NCBI GenBank assembly: GCA_934511465.1
Contig: CAKSWG010000003.1
Location: 48,132 to 112,131, forward strand
DNA: 64,000 nt
Direction of reading: 5' to 3'
Source of the DNA: an uncultured Faecalibacterium sp.
GTDB lineage: Bacteria; Bacillota; Clostridia; Oscillospirales; Ruminococcaceae
Shown here: in pieces, positions 41,770 to 50,992 of the stretch
Layout: each line of letters opens with the position of its first letter
How positions within the stretch are numbered: the stretch's first letter is position 1
The notes under the pieces: model-generated
What the model was told of the DNA's origin: nothing
What the model saw: only the letters and a program-made list of their open reading frames with translations
The model's database searches: none
Program-made: the position numbers and the translations under genes

Positions 41770-43074
41770 TTATTCCTTCTCTGCCAGTGCTTTCAGGGCG
41801 CGCAGGCCGATATCGCTGCGCTTGTGCAGCTTTTCAAAGCTGATCTTCTCTGCCGCCTCATAGGCATGGCTCAGGGCGTTGGTCAGCCGCGGGCCGGTAG
41901 CGGTGACGCCCAGCACACGGCCGCCGGCCGTGACAAGGGTGCCATCCTCGGTGATGGCGGTGCCGGAGTGATACACCGTCACGTTCTCTTCGCCGGGCAG
42001 CTGGCCGTCCACAAGGCCGCTGATGGGCTTACCCTTCTCATAAGCCACCGGGTAGCCGCCGGAAGCCAGAATGACGCAGGCGGCAGCGCCGTCCGAGAAC
42101 TTGACGTTCTCATTTTCCAGCGTGCCGTTGGTGCAGGCTTCCATGATGTGCAGCAGATCGCTCTCCAGCAGGGGCAGCACCACCTGCGTCTCCGGGTCGC
42201 CAAAGCGGCAGTTGTACTCGATCACCTTCGGGCCGTCCGGGGTGAGCATCAGGCCAAAGTACAAACAGCCCTTGAAGGGGCAGCCTTCGGCGTTCATGGC
42301 ATGGATGGTGGGCAGGAAAATTTTCTCCATGCACTCGGCGGCCACTTCCGGGGTGTAGTAGGGATTCGGGGCGATGGTGCCCATGCCGCCGGTGTTCAGG
42401 CCGGTGTCGTGGTCGTTGGCGCGCTTGTGGTCCATGCTGGACACCATGGGCTTGACCACCTTGCCGTCCGTAAAGCTCAGCACGCTGACTTCCGGGCCGG
42501 TGAGGAACTCTTCCACCACCACATGGTTGCCGGAAGCACCGAACTTTTTGTCCAGCATGATTTCCTTGACGCCCTCTGCGGCCTGCTGCTCGTTTTCGCA
42601 GATCAGCACGCCCTTGCCCAGCGCCAGACCATCGGCTTTAATGACCACCGGATATTTGCCCTCGGCCCGGATGTAGTCCATGACCTTGGCCGGGTCGTCA
42701 AAGGTCTCATACTTTGCCGTAGGGATGCCGTATTTTTTCATCAGGTCCTTGGAGAACACCTTGGAAGCCTCGATGCGGGCTGCGGCCTTGTCCGGGCCAA
42801 AGGCCGGGATGCCCACAGCGGCCAGCGCATCCACCATGCCGAGGGCCAGCGGGTCGTCCTGTGCCACCACAACATAATCGAAGGCTTCCTCCTTTGCAAA
42901 GGCCACCATGGCCTCCACATCGGTGGATTTGATGTTTTTGCACTTGGCATCGTAGCTGATGCCGCCGTTGCCGGGTGCGCACCATACTTCGCCGCAGTCA
43001 GGGCTCTTTTTCAGGGCCTTGATGATGGCGTGCTCGCGGCCGCCGCCGCCGACAACCAGAATTTTTTCAGCCAT
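41770..43074 (-). CDS. purD: Phosphoribosylamine-glycine ligase
   Basis: ATP-grasp enzyme making GAR from phosphoribosylamine and glycine. 434 residues. Motifs: KILVVGGGGREHAIIKALKKS, NGGISYDAKCKNI, VVVAQDDPLALGMVDALA, VVIKADGLALGKGVLIC, EEFLTGPEVSVLSFTDGK, DHKRANDHDTGLNTGGMGTIAPNP, YNCRFGDPETQVVLP. ATG 43074 has AGGAGA 8 bases upstream. Repeats flank it on both sides. Confidence 0.97.
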   Translation of the reverse strand: MAEKILVVGGGGREHAIIKALKKSPDCGEVWCAPGNGGISYDAKCKNIKSTDVEAMVAFAKEEAFDYVVVAQDDPLALGMVDALAAVGIPAFGPDKAAARIEASKVFSKDLMKKYGIPTAKYETFDDPAKVMDYIRAEGKYPVVIKADGLALGKGVLICENEQQAAEGVKEIMLDKKFGASGNHVVVEEFLTGPEVSVLSFTDGKVVKPMVSSMDHKRANDHDTGLNTGGMGTIAPNPYYTPEVAAECMEKIFLPTIHAMNAEGCPFKGCLYFGLMLTPDGPKVIEYNCRFGDPETQVVLPLLESDLLHIMEACTNGTLENENVKFSDGAAACVILASGGYPVAYEKGKPISGLVDGQLPGEENVTVYHSGTAITEDGTLVTAGGRVLGVTATGPRLTNALSHAYEAAEKISFEKLHKRSDIGLRALKALAEKE

Positions 43075-43112
43075 ATCGTTTTCTCCTAAACTTTCGTTCT
43101 TTCCGTCAGCTG

Positions 43113-43194
43113 CCTCGCCCTCTCCGTCAGTGCTCACGTGCTTCCACCTCTCCCCTTGGGAGAGCTGTCGAGCAAATGCGAGACTGCGAGGGCT
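43113..43194. repeat. Palindromic repeat copy R7 (purH-purD gap)
   Basis: CCTCGCCCTCTCCGT, CAGTGC-TCAC-GTGCTT, CCTCTCCCCTTGGGAGAGC, ending GCGAGGGCTAG. Shortest of the full copies. Confidence 0.8.
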
Positions 43195-43206
43195 AGCCCG
43201 TTCCCC

Positions 43207-44388
43207 TTAGTGATGGAACAGCCGCAGGCCGCAGAAGGCCATTGCGATGCCGTACTTGTTGCAGGTATCGATTACCTGCTGGTCACGGATGGAGCCGCCG
43301 GGCTGCACGATGGCCGTCACGCCGGAGCGGCGGGCACGCTCGATGTTGTCGCCGAAGGGGAAGAAGGCATCCGAGCCAAGGCACACGCCGGTCACTTTGC
43401 TCAGATATTCCTTCTTTTCCTCAGCGGTCAGCGGGGCGGGCTGCTCGGTGAAGGTCTCGGCCCACACATCATCACCAATGACGTCCTCCGGGGTATCGCC
43501 GATGTAAACATCAATGGCGTTGTCGCGGTTGGGCTTTGCCACATCGTCGCGGAAGGGCAGGTTGAGCACCTTATCCATGTGGCGCAGCTGCCAGTTGTCG
43601 GCCTTCTGGCCTGCCAGGCGGGTGCAGTGGATGCGGCTCTGCTGGCCGGCACCCACGCCGATGGTCTGACCATGGTAGGTGTAGCACACGCTGTTGGACT
43701 GGGTGTACTTCAGGGTGATGAGAGCAATGACCAAATCACGCTTCTGCTCCTCGGTCACATCCTTGTTCTCGGTGACCCAGTTGGTCAGCATGGTGTCGGC
43801 GTTGATCACCAGCTCGTTGCGGCCCTGCTCGAAGGTGATGCCATACACCTGCTTGTGCTCGATGGGCGCAGGCTTGTAATCCGGGTCAATGGCAACCACG
43901 TTGTAGTTGCCCTTCTTCTTGCCGGACAGGATGGCCAGCGCCTCCGGTTCGTAGCCCGGGGCAATGATGCCGTCGGACACCTCGTGCTGGATCAGCTTTG
44001 CGGTGGGCACGTCGCACACATCGGAAAGGGCGATCCAGTCACCAAAGGAGGACATGCGGTCCGCACCACGGGCGCGGGCGTAGGCATTTGCCAGCGGCGA
44101 AAGCTCCATATCCGGGGCAATGTGGTACATCTTGCGCTCCACATCGGTCAGCGGCAGGCCCAGCGCCGCACCGGCGGGCGAAACGTGCTTGAAGGAAGCC
44201 GCTGCGGGCAGTCCGCAGGCGGTCTTTAACTCCTTGACCAGCTGGATGGAGTTGAGCGCGTCCAGAAAATTGATGTAGCCGGGCTTGCCGTTCAACACGG
44301 TAACAGGCAGGTCTGAGCCATCTTCCATATAAATGCGGCTGGGCTTCTGGTTCGGGTTGCAGCCGTACTTCAATGCCAGTTCATTCAT
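43207..44388 (-). CDS. purH: Stand-alone AICAR transformylase
   Basis: Transfers the formyl group from 10-formyl-THF to AICAR, giving FAICAR. 393 residues, corresponding only to the transformylase half of bifunctional PurH; the N-terminal MGS-fold IMP cyclohydrolase is absent. Motifs: LKYGCNPNQKPSRIYME, VLNGKPGYINFLDALNSIQLVKELK, AAASFKHVSPAGAALG, NSVCYTYHGQTIGVGAGQQSRIHCTRLAG, DAFFPFGDNIERARRSGVTAIVQPGGSIRDQQVI. ATG 44388 has GGAGG 9 bases upstream. The missing cyclohydrolase is supplied by the next gene upstream. Confidence 0.95.
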   Translation of the reverse strand: MNELALKYGCNPNQKPSRIYMEDGSDLPVTVLNGKPGYINFLDALNSIQLVKELKTACGLPAAASFKHVSPAGAALGLPLTDVERKMYHIAPDMELSPLANAYARARGADRMSSFGDWIALSDVCDVPTAKLIQHEVSDGIIAPGYEPEALAILSGKKKGNYNVVAIDPDYKPAPIEHKQVYGITFEQGRNELVINADTMLTNWVTENKDVTEEQKRDLVIALITLKYTQSNSVCYTYHGQTIGVGAGQQSRIHCTRLAGQKADNWQLRHMDKVLNLPFRDDVAKPNRDNAIDVYIGDTPEDVIGDDVWAETFTEQPAPLTAEEKKEYLSKVTGVCLGSDAFFPFGDNIERARRSGVTAIVQPGGSIRDQQVIDTCNKYGIAMAFCGLRLFHH

Positions 44389-44434
44389 GGGTGCATCCTC
44401 CTTATTCTTTCGGGGTTCCTCTACAGTTGTAGTC

Positions 44435-45235
44435 TTATTCTTCCTCGGCGTCAAGCTTTTTGAGCAGTTCCAGCTCTTCGGGCAGCAGCTCCGGCTCCTC
44501 GGGGTCGTCCAGATCGCTGCACACCGCGTCATATTTATTTAAGATCATATCGCCGCTCTCGCCGGTTTCCAGATCAATGACCCGGGCAAACAGGCTCACC
44601 TTATTATCCGGGTTCAGGCTGCTCCACAGGCCCTGTGCAAAATCGCCGATGGTGCGAGGGCAGGCAAAGCGCAGCGGCTCGCCCTCAAAGCTGGGGATGG
44701 GGTTGCCGTTGTGCTTGTAGGTGCTGACGAAATGGCCTTCGCCTGCAACGGGCTGGGGGTAATCAAAGAAATAGCGCTGCACGCTGTCGCCGTTGCCGTC
44801 CGCAGACTTGAGAATGCTCATCTGGTAGCTGCCGTCAGCGTACACCACAGCGGAAATGCGGGGGGTGTAGTTGGGGCCGTCCGGCTCAAAGGTGCGGGTG
44901 CGCAGGGCATCGGCAAAACTCTTGCCCTGACTCATCAGGTCATAGATGGTGTCGGTCTGGTCGCCGTTGGTCACGATATGGGTCTTGCCCAGCGTCAGCA
45001 CCGGATTGTAAATAATGAGGCTGGGGTCCTCCAGCTTTGCGGGGTCCGCTGCGATGGTGCAGATGCCGCCGCGCTCAGGCACGGGGTCGAACACGCGGTT
45101 GCGGCTGTTCTCGCTGCGGCCCATGATAAAATAGCCAATGAACATCTGCCGGCCATCCGGAGCCATTGCCACTGCAATGCCGCGGCCGGGGTACTCGTTG
45201 GAAGCCAGATATTCGTTCAGATCGATCTTTTCCAT
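44435..45235 (-). CDS. purO: IMP cyclohydrolase, PurO type
   Basis: Closes FAICAR to IMP, the last step of the pathway. 266 residues of the archaeal-type PurO family rather than the PurH N-terminal fold. Diagnostic opening: NEYPGRGIAVAMAPDGRQMFIGYFIMGRSENSRNRVF; then NPVLTLGKTHIVTNGDQTDTIYDLMSQGKSFADAL and NYTPRISAVVYADG. A Glu/Leu-rich tail follows. GGAGAGG precedes ATG; it overlaps the purN stop as TAATG. Its place next to a cyclohydrolase-less transformylase supports the call. Confidence 0.9.
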   Translation of the reverse strand: MEKIDLNEYLASNEYPGRGIAVAMAPDGRQMFIGYFIMGRSENSRNRVFDPVPERGGICTIAADPAKLEDPSLIIYNPVLTLGKTHIVTNGDQTDTIYDLMSQGKSFADALRTRTFEPDGPNYTPRISAVVYADGSYQMSILKSADGNGDSVQRYFFDYPQPVAGEGHFVSTYKHNGNPIPSFEGEPLRFACPRTIGDFAQGLWSSLNPDNKVSLFARVIDLETGESGDMILNKYDAVCSDLDDPEEPELLPEELELLKKLDAEEE

Positions 45236-45831
45236 TATTCTACCTCTCCATTACAAATCATGGCCACGGCCTTGGGCAGCAGCTTCCACTCGGCCTGCTC
45301 CATCACGCGCTTTTGCAGCACCTCGGGGGTGTCGCCGGGCAGGATATCCACAGCCTTTTGCAGCAGGATGGGCCCGCCGTCGCACTCTTCGTTCACAAAG
45401 TGGACGGTGGCACCCGTCACCTTGCAGCCCCGGGCCAGAGCGGCCTCATGCGGGCGCAGGCCGTACATGCCGGGCCCGCAGAACGAAGGGATGAGGGCCG
45501 GGTGCACGTTCAGGATGCGGCGGGGATACGCCGCAATGACGCTGGGGCCAAGCACGGACAAAAAGCCTGCCAGCACCACCAGATCGATGTTATGGTCTTT
45601 CAACGTTTTCAGCAGAGCTGCGTCGAAATCCTCACTGCTGGCGTAATCCTTGCGGCGCACCACGCAGCTTTCCACGCCGGCCTTTGCCGCGCGTTCCAGT
45701 GCATACACACCGGGCTTGGAGGCCACGACCAGCGTGATCTTTCCGTTCGGGTTCTCGCCGCGGGCTTCGCTGTCCAGCAGGGCCTGTAAATTGGTGCCGC
45801 CGCCGGAGACCAACACTGCAATGTTCAGCAC
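45235..45831 (-). CDS. purN: Phosphoribosylglycinamide formyltransferase
   Basis: Folate-dependent GAR transformylase. 198 residues. IAVLVSGGGTNLQALLD at the phosphate site, VVLAGFLSVLGPSVIAAYPRRILNVHPALIPSF with the catalytic Asn-His pair, and GATVHFVNEECDGGPILLQ with the catalytic Asp. It overlaps purM by 7 bases and purO by 1. Confidence 0.97.
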   Translation of the reverse strand: MLNIAVLVSGGGTNLQALLDSEARGENPNGKITLVVASKPGVYALERAAKAGVESCVVRRKDYASSEDFDAALLKTLKDHNIDLVVLAGFLSVLGPSVIAAYPRRILNVHPALIPSFCGPGMYGLRPHEAALARGCKVTGATVHFVNEECDGGPILLQKAVDILPGDTPEVLQKRVMEQAEWKLLPKAVAMICNGEVE

Positions 45832-46871
45832 AGCTCCACACCCTCGCCTTCTGCGATCACGCCCAGACGGTAGGCTTCCGGCTCACCGTTTGCATGCAGG
45901 ATGTCCAGTGCCTTGTCGGCCTGCTCTGCGGGCACGGTGAGCACCATGCCCACGCCCATGTTGAAGGTGTTGAACATATCGTGCTCAGAGATATTGCCGG
46001 TCTTCTGCATCAGGTGGAACAGCGCCGGGGTGCGGACATCTGCCTTGTTGATGCGTGCGCAGCAGCCCTTTTTCAGGCTGCGGGGAATATTCTCGTAGAA
46101 GCCGCCGCCGGTGATGTGGGAAATGCCCTTCACATCCACCTCTTCCAGCACCTTGAGCACAGGCTTTACGTAGATCTTGGTGGGGGCCAGCAGGGCCTCG
46201 CCGAGGGTCTTGCCGCCCAGCTCTTCCGGCTTGGTGTGCAGCACATCGGGGTTTGCGTCAATGTCAAAGATCTTGCGCACCAGCGAGAAGCCGTTGGAGT
46301 GCACACCGGTGGAAGGCAGGGCAAGGATCACATCACCGGCTGCCATGGTCTCGTTGCTCAGGATCTTTTCCTTGTCCACAACGCCCACGGTGAAACCGGC
46401 CAGATCATATTCATCTTCCGGCATCATGCCCGGGTGCTCGGCGGTCTCGCCGCCCACCAGAGAGCAGTCGGCCTGCACGCAGCCCTCGGCCACGCCCTTG
46501 ACGATCTCGGCGATCTTCTCGGGAATGTTGCGGCCGCAGGCGATATAATCCAGGAACACCAGCGGCTTTGCACCGGCGCAGATCACATCGTTGACGCACA
46601 TGGCCACGCAGTCGATGCCGATGGTATCGTGCTTATCCATGATCATGGCAATTTTCAGCTTGGTGCCCACGCCGTCGGTGCCGGAGATCAGCACCGGGTG
46701 CTTGTAGCCGGTGCAGTCCAGCTCGAACAGACCGCCAAAGCCGCCCAAGCCGCCGATGCAGTGCTCGTTCATGGTGCGGGCCACATACTGCTTCATCAGT
46801 TCAACGGAGCGGTAGCCGGCGGTGATGTCCACACCGGCGGCTGCGTAGCTTTCAGAATAGCTCTTTTCCAT
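45825..46871 (-). CDS. purM: Phosphoribosylformylglycinamidine cyclo-ligase (AIR synthetase)
   Basis: Makes AIR from FGAM. 348 residues: YAAAGVDITAGYRSVELMKQYV, GGLGGFGGLFELD, GTDGVGTKLKIAMIMDKHDTIGIDCVAMCVNDVICAGAKPLVFLDYIACG, GGETAEHPGMM, SNGFSLVRKIFD, HITGGGFYENIPR. Only 4 bases separate it from the purF stop. Confidence 0.97.
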   Translation of the reverse strand: MEKSYSESYAAAGVDITAGYRSVELMKQYVARTMNEHCIGGLGGFGGLFELDCTGYKHPVLISGTDGVGTKLKIAMIMDKHDTIGIDCVAMCVNDVICAGAKPLVFLDYIACGRNIPEKIAEIVKGVAEGCVQADCSLVGGETAEHPGMMPEDEYDLAGFTVGVVDKEKILSNETMAAGDVILALPSTGVHSNGFSLVRKIFDIDANPDVLHTKPEELGGKTLGEALLAPTKIYVKPVLKVLEEVDVKGISHITGGGFYENIPRSLKKGCCARINKADVRTPALFHLMQKTGNISEHDMFNTFNMGVGMVLTVPAEQADKALDILHANGEPEAYRLGVIAEGEGVELC

Positions 46872-46875
46872 GGTC

Positions 46876-48354
<1,479 letters not shown>

Positions 48355-48364
48355 TGGTTCTCCT

Positions 48365-48865
48365 TTACAGTTCAGCAATTTCGGCCTGCAATTTTTCCTC
48401 TTTTGCGGCGATCTGCTGTGCCATGGCAGCGCGCTCTGCGGCCAGCTTTCCGGCCAGAGCGTCATCGCTCAAAGCCAGAATTTCTGCCGCCAGCCATGCC
48501 GCATTCTTGGCACCGTTCAAAGCCACGGTTGCCACCGGAATGCCGCTGGGCATCTGCACGGTAGCAAGCAATGCATCCAAGCCGTCCATGGCACCGCCCT
48601 TCATGGGGATGCCGATCACCGGCAGGGTGGTGTTGGCTGCAAAGGCACCGGCCAGATGCGCCGCCATGCCTGCCGCGCACAGGATCACGCCAAAGCCGTT
48701 TGCCTTTGCGTTTTGGGCAAACTCCGCTGCTTCGGCAGGCGTGCGGTGCGCCGAAAGGATGTGTGCCTCAAAGGGGATATCCAGCGCCTTGAGCTGGGTG
48801 CAGGCGCCCTTTACCACCGGCCAGTCGCTATCGGACCCCATGATCACTGCCACTTTACGAACCAT
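48365..48865 (-). CDS. purE: 5-(carboxyamino)imidazole ribonucleotide mutase / AIR carboxylase PurE
   Basis: Carboxylation step from AIR or N5-CAIR to CAIR. 166 residues: VAVIMGSDSDWPVVKGA, ILSAHRTPAEAAEFA, CAAGMAAHLAGAFAANTTLPVIGIP and VQMPSGIPVATVALNGAKNAAWLAAEIL. The PVATV wording and the lack of purK in the operon hint at a class II (direct CO2) enzyme; that is inference. First gene of the operon, behind a 240-base leader with a terminator. ATG 48865 is used; GAGG lies 10 bases upstream. Confidence 0.93.
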   Translation of the reverse strand: MVRKVAVIMGSDSDWPVVKGACTQLKALDIPFEAHILSAHRTPAEAAEFAQNAKANGFGVILCAAGMAAHLAGAFAANTTLPVIGIPMKGGAMDGLDALLATVQMPSGIPVATVALNGAKNAAWLAAEILALSDDALAGKLAAERAAMAQQIAAKEEKLQAEIAEL

Positions 48866-48896
48866 ATCCAAAAGCCTCTCTTTCTCTCCGACAAAC

Positions 48897-48930
48897 AAAA
48901 AAGGCTGTGGTACACCCGTACCACGGCCTT
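48897..48930 (-). terminator. Terminator in the purE leader (attenuator)
   Basis: Minus strand AAGGCCGTGGTAC-GGGT-GTACCACAGCCTT followed by six Ts, 31 bases before the purE start. A strong intrinsic terminator upstream of the first gene of its own operon implies attenuation. Confidence 0.75.
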
Positions 48931-49110
48931 TATTTCTGGGTATGCTCTTCCGCTGCTTTGCACAAAGCTGCACGATGCCCCTGACATGCTCGAATATGGC
49001 TCTGACCCATAAGACCCGGCAGCATCTTCCTCATTGAAGTTTTCCTCCGCAGTTCCTTGTGCTTTGCGTTTTTGCGGGGCAGCAGGCCCGTTTGGCAGGC
49101 CACCGTCCCC
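48931..49110 (-). promoter_or_regulatory. Structured leader of the pur operon
   Basis: About 180 non-coding bases between a possible promoter and the attenuator. A 37-base hairpin closed by CGGGG/CCCCG (49075-49111) would sit at the RNA 5' end. Later parts include GGAGGAAAACTTC and ATGCTGCCGGGTC. I could not match it to the guanine, PRPP, ZTP or T-box classes. Confidence 0.5.
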
Positions 49111-49139
49111 GTACTACATACAGTTTACGGCAAATGAAA
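49111..49139 (-). promoter_or_regulatory. Possible pur operon promoter
   Basis: Minus strand TTTCAT (49139-49134), 17 bases, TAGTAC (49116-49111). Weak match; the AT-rich stretch 49140-49287 holds other candidate elements. Confidence 0.35.
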
Positions 49140-49287
49140 CGCTTTGAAAAGGGCGTTCGTGCAAATTCTACCTTGTGTTTTCATGCCGCCAAAAAACTTC
49201 AGAAAGTTTTGTGCAGTTTCGACATCGTTTTTCTTTTTAAGTATGACTTATGGTTTGAGTATATTTTGTGTAAAATAGACAGACTTT

Positions 49288-49770
49288 TTAAAAGATGATC
49301 TTTGCCGTGGTGGCCCGTGCCGCGCGGATAAGGTCTGCCGGGGCACAGCACACCTGCGTGCCGATGCGTCCGCCGGAAACGTAGACCTTTTCCTGCGCAA
49401 GAACGCTCTCGTCAAACACAGTCTTGTACTGTTTTTTCATGCCAACCGGGCTGCAGCCGCCGCGTACATAGCCTGTCACCTTGTTGATGTCGGCCACATG
49501 GATCATGGCCACGCTCTTTTCGCCCACGCTGCGGGCGGCGGCTTTCAGGTCCAGCTCCGCCGCCACCGGAATGACGAACACAAAATAGTTTTTGCTGTTG
49601 CCCTGCGTCACCAGTGTTTTGTACACGCAGGCCGGGTCCTCGCCCATACTGGCCGCCACAGTCACGCCGTCCACAGCCACGCCCTCCTCGTGGGCATACT
49701 CGTGGGCCGTGTAGGGCACCTTCTCGCGCTCCAGAATGCGCATGGCGTTGGTCTTTGCTTCTTTTCCCAT
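49288..49770 (-). CDS. ybaK: Cys-tRNA(Pro)/Cys-tRNA(Cys) deacylase YbaK
   Basis: 160-residue aminoacyl-tRNA editing protein that clears mischarged Cys-tRNA(Pro) (YbaK/EbsC family). Motifs: TNAMRILEREKVPYTAHEYAH, EDPACVYKTLVTQG with the conserved Lys, FVFVIPVAAELDLKAAA, VTGYVRGGCSPVGMKK and the ending VSGGRIGTQVCCAPADLI. Stand-alone, upstream of the pur leader on the same strand with no obvious terminator, and divergent from aroF. Confidence 0.92.
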   Translation of the reverse strand: MGKEAKTNAMRILEREKVPYTAHEYAHEEGVAVDGVTVAASMGEDPACVYKTLVTQGNSKNYFVFVIPVAAELDLKAAARSVGEKSVAMIHVADINKVTGYVRGGCSPVGMKKQYKTVFDESVLAQEKVYVSGGRIGTQVCCAPADLIRAARATTAKIIF

Positions 49771-49839
49771 CTCTGATATCCCCTTTGCTCTATGATTTTT
49801 CTATTTTACCACTTTCTCCATAAAATTTCAAAATTTCTC

Positions 49840-49896
49840 TTGACTTCAGTTTCCTGAAGTGATATCATAACGTCACGCACTTCAGAGCACTGAAGT
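49840..49896 (+). promoter_or_regulatory. aroF promoter with two palindromic operators
   Basis: TTGACT (49840-49845), 17 bases, TATCAT (49863-49868). Two 18-bp palindromes of form ACTTCAG-N4-CTGAAGT lie at 49843-49860 (between -35 and -10) and 49879-49896 (just after the start of transcription), 36 bp apart centre to centre. This is the layout of a repressed promoter. Confidence 0.75.
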
Positions 49897-49978
49897 TTGA
49901 CACTGCATGCTGCGGCAAAGGAGCCGGTCTCCCTCGCCGTTTTACATTGATCGGAAAAGGCAAAGGAGACAAAATACT

Positions 49979-50992
49979 ATGATCATCGTACTCAAACAGG
50001 ATGCACCCGAGGTACAGGTACGCGAGTTCTGCCACGAACTGACGGATATGGGCCTGCAGATCAACGACTCCAAAGGCAGCGAGAGCCACATTCTGGGCCT
50101 GATCGGCGACACCAAGGCCGTAGCTGAGAGCTGGGTGCTTGCAAACCCGGTGGTGGAGGCCTGCCGCCGCGTGTCCGAGCCTTACAAAAAGGCCAACCGC
50201 AAGTTCCACCCGGACGACAGCGTGATCGACGTGGACGGCGTAAAGATCGGCGGCGGCAGCTTTGCCGTCATTGCCGGCCCGTGCAGCATCGAGAGCGAGG
50301 AGCAGATCACCTACTGTGCGCAGCGGGTCAAGGCCGCCGGCGCTTCCCTGCTGCGCGGCGGCGCATTCAAGCCCCGCACTTCGCCCTACTCCTTTCAGGG
50401 TATGCGCAGCGAAGGTTTGGACCTGCTCAAGCTGGCACGCCGTGCCACCGGCTCCCCCATCGTCACCGAGATCATGAACACCGAGCATCTGCCCCTGTTC
50501 GAGAACGTGGACCTCATTCAGGTGGGTGCCCGCAACATGCAGAACTTTGAGCTGCTCAAGGCCGTTGGCCGTCAGAAAAAGCCGGTGCTGCTCAAGCGCG
50601 GTCTGGCAAACACCTTGGAAGAATTTGTGATGAGCGCCGAGTACATCATGGCCGAGGGCAACGAGAACGTTATTCTCTGCGAGCGCGGCATCCGCACTTT
50701 TGAGACCAGCATGCGCAACACGCTGGACCTTGCCGGTGTGGTGATGCTGCACAAGATGACCCATCTGCCCGTTATCGTGGACCCCAGCCACGCCTGCGGC
50801 CACGCATGGATGGTGCCGGAGCTGGCAAAGGCCGCCGTGGCCGCCGGTGCCGACGGTTTGATGATCGAGGTGCACAACAACCCCGCAAAGGCTAAGTGTG
50901 ACGGTGCCCAGAGCCTGACTCCGGATCAGTTCGACGAGCTGATGCAGTTCATCGGCAAAGAAGTGGAGTTCTTTGGCAAGAAGCTGAACTGA
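49979..50992 (+). CDS. aroF: 3-deoxy-7-phosphoheptulonate synthase (DAHP synthase)
   Basis: First enzyme of the shikimate pathway: PEP plus erythrose-4-phosphate to DAHP. 337 residues of the type I beta subfamily with an N-terminal ferredoxin-like (about 1-70) regulatory domain as in Thermotoga. Core motifs: FAVIAGPCSIESEEQ, LLRGGAFKPRTSPYSFQG, VGARNMQNFELL, KPVLLKRG, ILCERGIRTFE, PVIVDPSHACGH. ATG 49979, with AAAGGAG 11 bases upstream. Likely feedback-controlled, and transcriptionally controlled by the twin palindromes. Confidence 0.95.
   Translation: MIIVLKQDAPEVQVREFCHELTDMGLQINDSKGSESHILGLIGDTKAVAESWVLANPVVEACRRVSEPYKKANRKFHPDDSVIDVDGVKIGGGSFAVIAGPCSIESEEQITYCAQRVKAAGASLLRGGAFKPRTSPYSFQGMRSEGLDLLKLARRATGSPIVTEIMNTEHLPLFENVDLIQVGARNMQNFELLKAVGRQKKPVLLKRGLANTLEEFVMSAEYIMAEGNENVILCERGIRTFETSMRNTLDLAGVVMLHKMTHLPVIVDPSHACGHAWMVPELAKAAVAAGADGLMIEVHNNPAKAKCDGAQSLTPDQFDELMQFIGKEVEFFGKKLN

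Noticed and set aside
48931..49110. T-box, ZTP or PRPP riboswitch in the pur leader
   Set aside because: No T-box sequence, no ZTP CCGGGCAGG-type core, no ykkC/PRPP core; left as unclassified.
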